Shown here in pieces: positions 1-7,119 of a stretch of DNA of 32,647 nucleotides. The first letter of the stretch is position 1. Every line of letters begins with the position of its first letter. The DNA is from Stenotrophomonas maltophilia (lineage in GTDB: Bacteria; Pseudomonadota; Gammaproteobacteria; Xanthomonadales; Xanthomonadaceae): contig NZ_RXLZ01000056.1 in NCBI RefSeq assembly GCF_003970865.1, positions 1-32,647 on the forward strand, written 5' to 3'. The notes under the pieces were generated by a model. It saw nothing but the letters and a program-made list of their open reading frames with translations, searched no databases and was not told where the DNA came from. Position numbers and translations under genes: made by a program.

Positions 1-79
1 CAATGGCTTTGACCGATGTGGAGGTCTTGCAGGCCTCTTTGGCGACCTGCAGTTTGAAACGCGCGTCGTATCTGTTCAT
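1..79 (-). CDS. Transposase OrfA, N-terminal fragment (IS3/IS911 type)
   Basis: The 26 visible codons read MNRYDARFKLQVAKEACKTS and then TSVKAI before the window ends. This matches the usual start of IS3-family OrfA helix-turn-helix proteins (basic-aromatic RYDxxFKLxVAKEA pattern), which bind the terminal inverted repeats and are joined to OrfB by programmed frameshifting. The ATG at 79 is preceded by GAGGGA five to six bases upstream, supporting this start. The gene is partial only because the window stops. Whether it is intact beyond the edge cannot be seen. Confidence 0.6.
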   Translation of the reverse strand, partial: MNRYDARFKLQVAKEACKTSTSVKAI

Positions 80-122
80 GTATCCCTCGGGGTTGGATCT
101 GGCGTCCAACTCCCGGGGGTCA
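1..122 (-). mobile_element. IS3-like insertion sequence, left end (truncated by window)
   Basis: On the minus strand a sequence starting TGACCCCCGGGAGTTGGACG at position 122 precedes a good ribosome site (GAGGGA) and the start of an orfA-like frame at 79. A TGA/TG-starting terminus followed within about 50 bases by orfA is typical of IS3-family elements. The right end, the transposase catalytic part and the target duplication lie outside the window. The family call rests on only 26 residues plus the end sequence. The element inserted downstream of the Lrp-type gene and does not appear to break any gene seen here. Confidence 0.6.
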
Positions 123-188
123 CTTCATGGAGGGGTTTACGGCGTCCCCTGCAACCGGACCCACCCCGCCATCCCACGGAATGCAAGC

Positions 189-219
189 TGTTGCTTCGGC
201 TGTTGCTTCGGCTGTTGCT
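189..219. repeat. Short 12-bp tandem repeat
   Basis: TGTTGCTTCGGC occurs twice in a row, followed by a partial third copy (TGTTGCT). It lies in the gap between the IS end and the 3' end of the Lrp-type gene. No function is evident. Confidence 0.6.
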
Positions 220-228
220 CCTGAGGTT

Positions 229-251
229 GCCGGCCAGCGGCCGGCACTACC
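229..251. repeat. Single Stenotrophomonas GTAG-type palindromic repeat
   Basis: The core GCCGGCCAGCGGCCGGC followed by ACTACC matches one unit of the repeat family seen at 4066, 11286 and 15738 in this window. No second arm is seen beside it. A small separate hairpin (CCGGGT-GCA-ACCCGG, 260-274) follows, just beyond the stop of the Lrp-type gene. It could help end that transcript, but there is no T-run. Confidence 0.75.
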
Positions 252-291
252 TGCGGGTGCCGGGTGCAACCCGGCCGCAACCACCCATCCC

Positions 292-756
292 TCAAAGCGG
301 CAGCTGGGTCGTCTGCTTGATCCGCTGCATCGGAATCTCGGTCTTGGTGTTCTGCACCCCGGCAATCCGGTTCAGGTGCTGCATCTGGAACTGCCGGTAG
401 GCATCGAGGTCGGCCACCGCCACCCGCAGCAGGAAATCGCAGTCACCGGCCATCAGATGGCATTCAAGTACTTCCGGGAAAGACTTGATGCTGTTGATGA
501 AGTGATTGGTGGTGTCCTCGTCCTGTCCGCGCAGCCACACCCGCACGAACACCGTGAAGCCACGCCCCACCTTGGCCTCATTCAGCAGGGCAACGTAGCG
601 GTCGATGTAGCCGCCTTCCTCCAGCAGCCGCACCCGCCGCAGGCAGGCCGAGGGCGAAAGGCCCACCAGCCGGGCCAGCTCCAGGTTCTGCAGGCGACCG
701 TCACGCTGCAGGGCATCGAGGATGCGCCGATCAAGGTTGTCGAGCTGGTACTGCAT
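292..756 (-). CDS. Lrp/AsnC-family transcriptional regulator (AzlB-like by context)
   Basis: This 154-residue protein has the standard Lrp layout. An N-terminal helix-turn-helix spans about residues 5-50 (LDNLDRRILDALQRDGRLQN, then LARLVGLSPSACLRRVRLLE). A C-terminal RAM/AsnC ligand-binding domain spans about 65-145 (FPEVLECHLMAGDCDFLLRV). Proteins of this family bind amino acids and usually regulate a neighbouring transport or metabolic gene. It is divergent from azlC-azlD, and in Bacillus subtilis the Lrp-like AzlB represses azlCD. The same local job (branched-chain amino acid sensing) is therefore inferred, not shown. The start at 756 gives the expected MQYQLDNLDRRIL family N-terminus. Confidence 0.93.
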   Translation of the reverse strand: MQYQLDNLDRRILDALQRDGRLQNLELARLVGLSPSACLRRVRLLEEGGYIDRYVALLNEAKVGRGFTVFVRVWLRGQDEDTTNHFINSIKSFPEVLECHLMAGDCDFLLRVAVADLDAYRQFQMQHLNRIAGVQNTKTEIPMQRIKQTTQLPL

Positions 757-883
757 GGAATTTCATCCTTGTCGGCTTCAGCCGCATGGAATATCAATCA
801 TCCATAATACAGTGGCATCAACGCAACCCGATTTCGCGATCACACCGCTAGCATGGGCCACCCCCACCTCGTTGTGCCGTTCC
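757..883. promoter_or_regulatory. Divergent promoter region, lrp-like / azlC
   Basis: This 127-bp gap separates two divergent genes. It holds an AT-rich patch at about 788-810, with a -10-like CATAAT at 803-808 reading toward azlC, in otherwise GC-rich DNA. Such AT-rich patches are typical Lrp-family binding regions. No clear -35 at 17 bp was found, so promoter placement is tentative. Confidence 0.35.
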
Positions 884-1615
884 ATGGACGCCCGTACCAC
901 CCTCCCCCTGCCCGACACCTGCGATACCGCACCGCGTGCCGAATTCCTGCGCGGCCTGCGCGCCGCCGTGCCGGTGATGATCGGCTTCATTCCCTTCGCC
1001 CTGGTACTCGGCGCGCAGGCGGCCCAGAAGGGCCTGAGCGCGCTGGAAGTGCCGTTGATGACCGGCCTCAACTTCGCTGGCGGCTCAGAGTTCGCTGCCG
1101 TCGAACTGTGGACCTCGCCACCGCACATCGCACTGATCGTGGCCATCACCGCGCTGGTCAACAGCCGCCACCTGCTGATGGGCGCCAGCCTGGCCCCGCT
1201 GCTGCAGCACCTGCCGCGCCGCCGGGTGCTGCCGGCCCTGTTCTTCATGTGCGACGAAAGCTGGGCGATGGGCGTGGCCGATGCGCGCCGCCGTGCGCTC
1301 GGCTTCAGCCTGGCCTATTACCTGGGGGTGTCGGCAGGCCTGTACACCGTCTGGGTGGCCTGTACCGCGCTGGGCGCGATCGTCGGCCCGATGTTGGGCG
1401 ACATCCACGCCTACGGCTTCGACATGGCCTTCCCCGCCGTGTTCCTGGTGCTGCTGCGTGGCATGTGGCAGGGCATGAAGGCCGCACGTCCGTGGCTGGT
1501 CAGCCTGGTCGTGGCCGCCGCCACCTATCTGCTGATCCCGGGTGCGTGGTACGTGGCCAGCGGTGCACTGGCCGGCCTGGCCGCCGCCTGGCTGCTGGCG
1601 GAGGACGCGGCATGA
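884..1615 (+). CDS. azlC: AzlC family branched-chain amino acid exporter, large subunit
   Basis: This 243-residue membrane protein matches AzlC in length. It has the characteristic early motif (VPVMIGFIPFALVLG, about residues 29-43), then FAGGSEFAAVELW, and later NSRHLLMGASL. Several hydrophobic spans follow. AzlC with the small partner AzlD forms a two-component inner-membrane exporter for branched-chain amino acids and some analogues. The ATG at 884 was chosen because it gives a normal AzlC N-terminus; an upstream in-frame ATG at 722 would overlap the divergent gene. The stop overlaps the azlD start (ATGA), so the two are translationally coupled. Confidence 0.92.
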   Translation: MDARTTLPLPDTCDTAPRAEFLRGLRAAVPVMIGFIPFALVLGAQAAQKGLSALEVPLMTGLNFAGGSEFAAVELWTSPPHIALIVAITALVNSRHLLMGASLAPLLQHLPRRRVLPALFFMCDESWAMGVADARRRALGFSLAYYLGVSAGLYTVWVACTALGAIVGPMLGDIHAYGFDMAFPAVFLVLLRGMWQGMKAARPWLVSLVVAAATYLLIPGAWYVASGALAGLAAAWLLAEDAA

Positions 1616-1926
1616 TCTTCAATGGACTGATCCACTGGACCTCGGTGCTGACCATCGTGCTGATGGCTGCCGCCACCTACCTGACCCGCATCGTCGGCTT
1701 CCTCGCGCTGCGCAACCGCACGTTGAGCAAGCGCGCGGTAACGGTGATGGAAGCCGCGCCGGGTTGCGTGCTGATCTCGGTGATCGCCCCCGACTTCGTC
1801 GCCGACAAGCCCGCCGACCTGGCCGCGCTGGCCATCACCCTGCTGGCCGCCACGCGGCTGTCGATGCTGCCGACCGTGCTGATCGGCGTGGTCTCGGCCG
1901 GCGTGCTGCGCTACCTGATGGGCTGA
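1612..1926 (+). CDS. azlD: AzlD family branched-chain amino acid exporter, small subunit
   Basis: This 104-residue, very hydrophobic protein has the size and pattern of AzlD: YLTRIVGFLAL, then a central LISVIAP stretch and a C-terminal hydrophobic helix ending YLMG. Its ATG overlaps the azlC TGA by four bases. Together AzlC and AzlD are expected to form the functional exporter. Downstream, a 150-bp gap with an FNR-like box separates it from the PAS gene, so it probably ends the azlCD unit. Confidence 0.9.
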   Translation: MIFNGLIHWTSVLTIVLMAAATYLTRIVGFLALRNRTLSKRAVTVMEAAPGCVLISVIAPDFVADKPADLAALAITLLAATRLSMLPTVLIGVVSAGVLRYLMG

Positions 1927-1985
1927 CGCGCCTTCGCCGGGCACGACCCCTGCGACACCCGGTCGCAGGCCATCGTGCCACCCGC

Positions 1986-1999
1986 TTGATCAATGTCAA
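1986..1999 (+). promoter_or_regulatory. FNR-like box upstream of PAS/diflavin reductase pair
   Basis: TTGATCAATGTCAA matches 9 of 10 specified bases of the FNR consensus TTGAT-N4-ATCAA. Its centre (1992.5) placed at -41.5 predicts a start near 2034. TATTTC at 2022-2027 would be a plausible -10, leaving a leader of about 45 bases before the ATG at 2079. An FNR-type regulator is encoded at 13663-14439. Confidence 0.65.
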
Positions 2000-2078
2000 A
2001 CCGCCCGCCGCCGTGCGGGCGTATTTCTATGCAGGACCCGAACACGCCGGCGTTACCGGCATCCACAAGGACCCTGCG

Positions 2079-2507
2079 ATGAGCTACACCCCCGACAACG
2101 TCCAGCTTCTGAACGCCATGCAGAACGTCATGGTGATCTCCACCACCGACCTGCAGGGCAACATCACCTACGCCAACGACCTGTTCTGCACGCTCACCGG
2201 CTTCGCCCGCGAGGAACTGATCGGCCAGCCGCACAGCATCGTGCGCCATCCAGATGTGCCCAAGGCCGTCTACAAGGACATGTGGGACACCATCAAGGCC
2301 GGCAAGACCTGGACCGGCATCGTGCCCAACCTCGGCAAGGGCGGCGTGCTTTACGTGGTCGATACCACCGTGCAGCCACTGTTCGACGCCGACGGCAACA
2401 TCACCTCCTACATCAGCATCCGCCGCGTGGTGAATGACCTGATGCAGAACTACGACCTGGTCGAGTTCAGCAAGGAAAAGTTCGACGACTTCTACGAGGC
2501 CGCGTGA
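2079..2507 (+). CDS. Stand-alone Aer-type PAS domain protein
   Basis: All 142 residues are essentially one PAS domain of the Aer/FAD-binding kind. It opens NVMVISTTDLQGNITYAND, continues with GFAREELIGQPHSIVRHPDV, then DMWDTIKAGKTWTGIVPN, and ends YISIRR at about residue 120. The RHPD and WxGIV motifs correspond to the segment that holds FAD in E. coli Aer, where the PAS senses redox or energy state. Here no HAMP, kinase or methyl-accepting domain follows, so it must act as a soluble module. Its stop overlaps the GTG start of the diflavin reductase (GTGA), which suggests the two products work together. FAD binding is inferred. Confidence 0.85.
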   Translation: MSYTPDNVQLLNAMQNVMVISTTDLQGNITYANDLFCTLTGFAREELIGQPHSIVRHPDVPKAVYKDMWDTIKAGKTWTGIVPNLGKGGVLYVVDTTVQPLFDADGNITSYISIRRVVNDLMQNYDLVEFSKEKFDDFYEAA

Positions 2508-4033
2508 ACGCCCTCCCGACCAGTACGTCCTTCAGCCGCCTGCTGGTGGGTTTCGCGTCCGAGTCGGGCAACGCCCGCGCCCTGGCCCAGCGCCTGGGCG
2601 CGGACCTGCAGCCACACGGGCCGCAGGTGCTTCCATTCAACGACATCGACGTAGCCAGTCTCGGCCAAGGCGATGTGCTGCTGGCGATCTCCAGTTCCTT
2701 CGGTGACGGTGAGCCGCCGGCCAACGGCGAGCAATTCTTCGAAACGCTGCGCCAGACCCCGACGCTGAGCGGCCTGCGCTATGCAGTGTTCGGCCTCGGT
2801 GACACCGGCTACCCCAGCTTCTGCGGCTTCACCAAGGCGCTGGATGCGGCGCTGAGCGAGCGCCAGGCGCAGCCGCTGCTGCATCGCGTGGATGCCGACC
2901 TGGGCTACGAGCAGTTCTTCCAGCAATGGCAGCCGGTGCTCGGCCAGGTGCTGGATGGCGACCTCAGCGCCGGCCAGGACCTGCACCTGCAGGTCACCGC
3001 CTATGGCGAAGACAACGCCTTTGCCGCCCCCATTCTCGAACGTCGCCGCTTGAACAGCAGCGACCCGGCGGCGTGGCACCTGCAACTGGACATTGCCGGC
3101 AGCGGCATGGCCTACCGCGCGGGCGACACCCTGCACGTGGTGCCGGAGAACGACCCTGCCCTGCTGCAGGCATTGGCCGCCTGGTACGGCGACACCACCA
3201 CCGTGGCCGCCCTGCATGACCGCGAGCTGCGCATGCTGAGCAAGGGCGTGCTGCGCGAACTGGCCAGGCTCGGTGGCAGCGACGTACTGAAGGGCCTGTT
3301 GAAGGTCAGCCAGAAGCGCGAGCTGGAAGCCTACCTGCACGGCCTGGACCTGCTGGACGTGCTGCAGGACCACGCCACGCCGGACAGCGTGCCGCTGGCC
3401 CGACTGCGCGAACTGCTGTCACCGCGGCTGCCGCGCGCCTATTCGATCGCCTCGCACCCGTGCGACGACCAGCTGAGCCTGTGCGTGCGCGAAGTGCGCT
3501 ACACCCTGCGCGGCCGCGAACGCTTCGGCACCGCCACCGGCAGCCTGCTGCATGGCGGCGACCATGCCCGTGTGTACTGCCGCTCCAACCCTGGCTTCCA
3601 CCTGCCCGATACCGGCGAGGCACCGCTGCTGCTGGTCGGCACCGGCACTGGCATCGCACCCTTGATGGGCCTGATGCAGGAACTGCAGGCCAACGCCTGC
3701 GAACGTGAAGTGCACCTGGTATTCGGCGAGAAGCACCGCCAGCACGACTACCTGTATCGCGACCAGCTGCAGGACTGGCACACGCGTGGCGTGCTGGCCG
3801 GCCTGCATACCGCGTTCTCGCGCGATGGCGCCGAAAAGGTCTATGTGCAGCACGTGCTGCAGCAGCGCGCCAGCGAAGTGCGCGACGTCCTGGCCCGCGG
3901 TGGGCATCTGTACCTGTGCGGCAACAAGAGCCACCTGGAAGGCGCGGTGCGCGAGGTCATCGATGCCATCGGTGGTGAAGGACATTGGGACGCGCTGCGG
4001 GGTGAAGGCCGCACGCACTGTGAGTTGTATTGA
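2504..4033 (+). CDS. Diflavin reductase (flavodoxin + FAD/NADPH reductase; CysJ/CPR-like)
   Basis: This 509-residue protein has an N-terminal flavodoxin domain, about residues 10-145 (FASESGNARALAQRLG, SSSFGDGEPPANGEQFF, VFGLGDTGYPSF). A ferredoxin-NADP reductase module follows: FAD motif RAYSIAS near 310, GTATGSLL, and NADPH loop VGTGTGIAPLMGLM near 375. The C-terminus LYLCGNKSHLEGAV to CELY ends in an aromatic residue that normally stacks on FAD. It should pass electrons from NADPH via FAD to FMN and then to a partner. It is shorter than CysJ (about 600 residues), and no cysI hemoprotein is nearby. Automated labels such as sulfite reductase alpha are therefore doubtful. The GTG start at 2504 couples it to the PAS gene. 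The electron acceptor is unknown. Confidence 0.85.
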   Translation: MNALPTSTSFSRLLVGFASESGNARALAQRLGADLQPHGPQVLPFNDIDVASLGQGDVLLAISSSFGDGEPPANGEQFFETLRQTPTLSGLRYAVFGLGDTGYPSFCGFTKALDAALSERQAQPLLHRVDADLGYEQFFQQWQPVLGQVLDGDLSAGQDLHLQVTAYGEDNAFAAPILERRRLNSSDPAAWHLQLDIAGSGMAYRAGDTLHVVPENDPALLQALAAWYGDTTTVAALHDRELRMLSKGVLRELARLGGSDVLKGLLKVSQKRELEAYLHGLDLLDVLQDHATPDSVPLARLRELLSPRLPRAYSIASHPCDDQLSLCVREVRYTLRGRERFGTATGSLLHGGDHARVYCRSNPGFHLPDTGEAPLLLVGTGTGIAPLMGLMQELQANACEREVHLVFGEKHRQHDYLYRDQLQDWHTRGVLAGLHTAFSRDGAEKVYVQHVLQQRASEVRDVLARGGHLYLCGNKSHLEGAVREVIDAIGGEGHWDALRGEGRTHCELY

Positions 4034-4065
4034 TCTGTCCCACTGGACCGCACGAATCCTGGATC

Positions 4066-4131
4066 GGTAGCGCCGGCCGCTGGCCGGCTGCGCTTCGCAC
4101 TACGAGGTTCCGGCCAGCGGCCGGCATTACC
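4066..4131. repeat. GTAG-type palindromic repeat pair between convergent genes
   Basis: GGTAG followed by GCCGGCCGCTGGCCGGC pairs with a downstream CCGGCCAGCGGCCGG and TTACC, forming a long potential hairpin. It lies between the converging ends of the diflavin reductase (4033) and modE-like gene (4142). It could serve as a two-way transcription end, though it lacks a T-run. Confidence 0.8.
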
Positions 4132-4141
4132 CAGGACCCCT

Positions 4142-4948
4142 CTACATCGGCACGCCCACGATCACGCTCGACGCCTTGAACAGTACTGTTGCCATGCTGC
4201 CTTCGCGCAATTCCAGCGCTGTGGTACTGGCACGGGTGATCACCGCCACCACGCTGCAGCCAAGGCCGATGTCCACCACCACCTCGTCATTCACCGCGCC
4301 CTCGGTGATCCGCTCCACCGTGCCGGTGAACTGGTTGCGTGCCGAGTAACGCGCACCCTCGCCCTGTGCCACGATCACCGACGAGGCCTTCACCAGCGCA
4401 TAGGCCGGCACGCCTACCGCCAGGCCCAGCGATTCCACGCTGCCATGGGTGATGGTGGCGACCAGCGCCAGACCCGGCGCCACTTCGATCTGCACTTCAT
4501 CGTTGACGGCACCGGTGGCCAGCCCACTGACCCGGCCATGGAACTGGTTGCGTGCACTGGTGATCATGCCGATTCTCCGGATCAGGGCCAGATCCTCGTC
4601 CAGCCCGGGGGTGGCCTGCAGCGATTGCAGGAAGGTGCGATGCGCACGCTCGACGTCCTCGAAGCGGGTGATCAGCTGGCGGCCACGTTCAGTCAACTGC
4701 GCCCCGCCACCGCCACGCCCGCCCACACTGCGCACGACCAGCGGCTCGCCGGCCGCGGTGTTCATCGCATCCACCGCGTCCCAGGCATTCTTGTAGGTCA
4801 TGCCCATGCGCTTGGCGGCCTGGCTGATCGAACCACAGGCATCGATCAACCCCAGCAGCGCGAAACGGCCACGACCGCCCACACTCTGCCCGGCAATGCT
4901 CAGCCACAGGTTGCCCTGCAGCTCCAAAGGCGGTTCGGCCTCGCTCAT
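4142..4948 (-). CDS. modE: ModE-type molybdate-responsive transcriptional regulator
   Basis: This 268-residue protein has the ModE layout. A winged helix-turn-helix covers about residues 20-110, with the ModE signature SISQAAKRMGMTYKNAWDAV and then VVRSVGGRGGGGAQLTERG. Two TOBE/Mop repeats follow in the C-terminal half, each opening SARNQF and containing GAVNDEV, and they form the molybdate pocket in the family. Molybdate-bound ModE dimers repress molybdate uptake genes and activate some molybdoenzyme genes. The ATG at 4948 is preceded by AGGGAAACG; an upstream in-frame start at 5047 would run through the promoter. It is divergent from the TonB receptor operon, whose upstream region carries a ModE operator. 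An FNR-like box lies 64 bp upstream of this gene. Confidence 0.93.
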   Translation of the reverse strand: MSEAEPPLELQGNLWLSIAGQSVGGRGRFALLGLIDACGSISQAAKRMGMTYKNAWDAVDAMNTAAGEPLVVRSVGGRGGGGAQLTERGRQLITRFEDVERAHRTFLQSLQATPGLDEDLALIRRIGMITSARNQFHGRVSGLATGAVNDEVQIEVAPGLALVATITHGSVESLGLAVGVPAYALVKASSVIVAQGEGARYSARNQFTGTVERITEGAVNDEVVVDIGLGCSVVAVITRASTTALELREGSMATVLFKASSVIVGVPM

Positions 4949-4982
4949 CGTGCTCGTTTCCCTGCGTTTCGCGCGGACGGCC

Positions 4983-4988
4983 AGTGTA
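4983..4988 (-). promoter_or_regulatory. Candidate -10 element for modE
   Basis: TACACT on the minus strand lies where an FNR class II promoter (box centred near -41.5) driven by the box at 5013-5026 would put its -10. It would give a start near 4977 and a leader of about 29 bases. Confidence 0.45.
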
Positions 4989-5012
4989 CGGCGTCGCCCC
5001 CCTGCACCGGGC

Positions 5013-5026
5013 TTGATATGGATCAA
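5013..5026. promoter_or_regulatory. Perfect FNR-like box between modE and TonB receptor gene
   Basis: TTGATATGGATCAA matches TTGAT-N4-ATCAA at all ten specified bases. Spacing fits a -41.5 activator site for modE (candidate -10 TACACT, 4983-4988). In the other direction it fits a start near 5061 (candidate -10 GAGAAT, 5049-5054) toward the TonB receptor. Which gene it serves, or both, cannot be told from sequence. Confidence 0.75.
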
Positions 5027-5088
5027 GGTGGCCGAGTTGGCCAGCAACGAGAATCCCCGGGTCGGTCATCAAGTTGACCCCTGCCAAC

Positions 5089-5112
5089 CGTTATATCATC
5101 TTGGATATAACG
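5089..5112. promoter_or_regulatory. ModE operator upstream of TonB receptor operon
   Basis: The inverted repeat CGTTATATC-N6-GATATAACG is perfect in both 9-base arms. It closely matches the known ModE site, which has TATA-rich arms ending in TAACG. It is an AT-rich island in GC-rich DNA and ends 19 bp before the receptor ATG. Molybdate-bound ModE would be expected to block the promoter or early elongation here. No comparable site was seen before modA. Confidence 0.85.
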
Positions 5113-5131
5113 AACCCGAGGACTCGCGAGG

Positions 5132-7117
5132 ATGCGTACCTGTCGTTTCGTTCTACCCCTGTCTGCCCTGCTGCTGCCGCTTGCCGCCACTGCGACCGAC
5201 GCCGCCTCGCCGCCCCCGGTGTTCACCCTGGGCACGATCGACGTGCATGCCGAGCGCGGCACCTCGCCCACCGTCGCCGAACGCAGCCTCGATGCCGAAC
5301 GCATCCAGCAGCTCGACCGCAATACGGTCGGTGATGCGGTCAGCGTATTGCCTGGCGTGAGCCTGGCGCGCAACTCGCGCAACGAGGACATGGTCTACCT
5401 GCGCGGCTTCGACGCACGCCAGGTGCCGGTATTCCTCGACGGCATCCCGCTGTACGTGCCCTATGACGGCTACGTGGACTTCGGCCGCTTCACCACCTTC
5501 GACCTCGCCGAGATCCAGGTCGCCAGCGGTGGCGCGTCGCTGTTGTACGGGCCGAACATCCTCGGCGGTGCGATCAACCTGGTCAGCCGCCGCCCGGAAC
5601 GTGCGCTGGAAGGCGACGTGCGGCTGGGCATCGCCGATGGCGGCGAACGCAAGGCAGCGGTCAATATCGGCGGCCGTCGTGGCGACTGGTACTTCCAGCT
5701 CGGTGCGTCGATCCTGAAGGCCGATGAATTCCCGCTGCCGGATGGCTTCGTCGACTACAAGCGCGTGCCCACCGACACCGGCAAGGACCGCCGCAACGCC
5801 GCGCGCGACGACCGTCGCCTGTCGTTCAAGCTGGGCTATACCCCGCGCGAGGGCGACGAGTACGCGATCGGCTACGCGCGCCAGGACGGTGAGAAGGACA
5901 ACCCGGTCTACACCGGCACCGCGCGCAGCGGCATCCGCTACTGGCGCTGGCCGTGGTGGGACAAGGACAGCCTGTACTTCATCGGCAATACCCGCCTGGG
6001 CGAGCACACCACGCTGCGCACCCGCGTCTACCGCGATACCTATGGCAACGGACTGAATGCCTACACCGACGGCACCTACCAGGTGGCGATGGACAACAGC
6101 AGCTTCCCCAGCATCTACGATGACCGCACCGTGGGCGGCTCGGTGACCCTGGCCACCACGGCGCTGCCGCGCCAGGAGCTGCAGTTCGCGATCCACTACA
6201 AGGAAGACCAGCACAGCGAGCGCAACCCGCACTCGCCGACCAAGGACTTCCGGGATGTGACCACGTCGGTGGCGATCGAGGACCGCATCGCGCTGACCGA
6301 CACTTCGCACCTGCGCGTGGGCATCGGCCATGACCGCCGCGACGCCAAGCGCGTGTACTTCTGGCCGACCGGCAGCACCGATGCCACCAATGCAGTGCTG
6401 GAGTACGTGCAGCAACTGGCGCCGGACCAGCAGTGGTATGCAAGCGCCGCGCGGCGCACGCGTTTCCCGACCATCAAGGATCGCTACTCCGCGCGCATGG
6501 GTTCCGCCCTGCCCAACCCGGATCTGAAAGCCGAGCATGCCACCCACTTCGAGGTGGGCCTGCGCGGCCGCTGGTGGGAAGGCGGTCAGCTGCAGGCGGC
6601 GCTGTTCCAGAGCCGTATCGATGACCTGATCCAGAACGCGGTGGTGGCCTCGCGCGAATGCGGCGGCAGCACCTGCAACCAGGCGCAGAACATCGGCAAG
6701 GCCCGCCACCAGGGCGTGGAACTGGGCCTGCGCCAGCGCATCGGCGACGACTGGGACCTGCAGTCCAGCTACACCTGGCTGCGCCGCACCAACCTGGAAA
6801 ACCGCAGCGTGGCCCTGCTCGACAGCCCGCGCCAGCGGCTGTTCATGGCGGTGGGCTGGCAGTTGCTGCCGCAGCTGAAGCTGCAGGCCACGCTGGAAGC
6901 CGAACAGGGCCGCAAGGTCAGCTATGCCGATGCCGCACGCCCGGTGCGTGACCTGCCCGGCTATGGCATCACCGGCCTCAAGGCCAGCTGGAGCCCGCGC
7001 GATGCCTGGGATTTCGATCTCGGTGTACGCAACATCGGTGACAAATGGTACGAACTGGCCGACGGCTACCCGATGCCGGGTCGCACCTGGTTCGCCAATG
7101 CCAACTGGAGGTTCTGA
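5132..7117 (+). CDS. TonB-dependent outer membrane receptor, predicted molybdenum/metal-chelate uptake
   Basis: This 661-residue protein starts with a signal peptide (MRTCRFVLPLSALLLPLAAT). The plug domain spans about residues 45-160, with LDRNTVGDAVSVLPGVS, VYLRGFDARQVPVFLDGIPL and GGASLLYGPNILGGAINLV. A 22-strand-type barrel then ends in the aromatic residue F. TonB receptors import scarce metals or chelates across the outer membrane using energy from TonB-ExbB-ExbD. The substrate is inferred from context: a ModE operator directly upstream and a BtuCDF/MolBCA-type transporter directly downstream. A molybdate chelate, or tungstate, is more likely than iron or cobalamin. It leads a six-gene operon with two-base gaps or overlaps throughout. 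Confidence 0.9.
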   Translation: MRTCRFVLPLSALLLPLAATATDAASPPPVFTLGTIDVHAERGTSPTVAERSLDAERIQQLDRNTVGDAVSVLPGVSLARNSRNEDMVYLRGFDARQVPVFLDGIPLYVPYDGYVDFGRFTTFDLAEIQVASGGASLLYGPNILGGAINLVSRRPERALEGDVRLGIADGGERKAAVNIGGRRGDWYFQLGASILKADEFPLPDGFVDYKRVPTDTGKDRRNAARDDRRLSFKLGYTPREGDEYAIGYARQDGEKDNPVYTGTARSGIRYWRWPWWDKDSLYFIGNTRLGEHTTLRTRVYRDTYGNGLNAYTDGTYQVAMDNSSFPSIYDDRTVGGSVTLATTALPRQELQFAIHYKEDQHSERNPHSPTKDFRDVTTSVAIEDRIALTDTSHLRVGIGHDRRDAKRVYFWPTGSTDATNAVLEYVQQLAPDQQWYASAARRTRFPTIKDRYSARMGSALPNPDLKAEHATHFEVGLRGRWWEGGQLQAALFQSRIDDLIQNAVVASRECGGSTCNQAQNIGKARHQGVELGLRQRIGDDWDLQSSYTWLRRTNLENRSVALLDSPRQRLFMAVGWQLLPQLKLQATLEAEQGRKVSYADAARPVRDLPGYGITGLKASWSPRDAWDFDLGVRNIGDKWYELADGYPMPGRTWFANANWRF

Positions 7118-7119
7118 GC

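Noticed and set aside
127..807. 226-codon plus-strand frame over the Lrp-type gene
   Set aside because: It is antisense to a complete Lrp/AsnC protein and has no domain pattern.
2504..4033. Calling the diflavin reductase CysJ (sulfite reductase alpha)
   Set aside because: It is about 90 residues shorter than CysJ, has no CysI or CysH neighbour, and lies behind an FNR-like box with a PAS gene. Only the general diflavin fold is supported.
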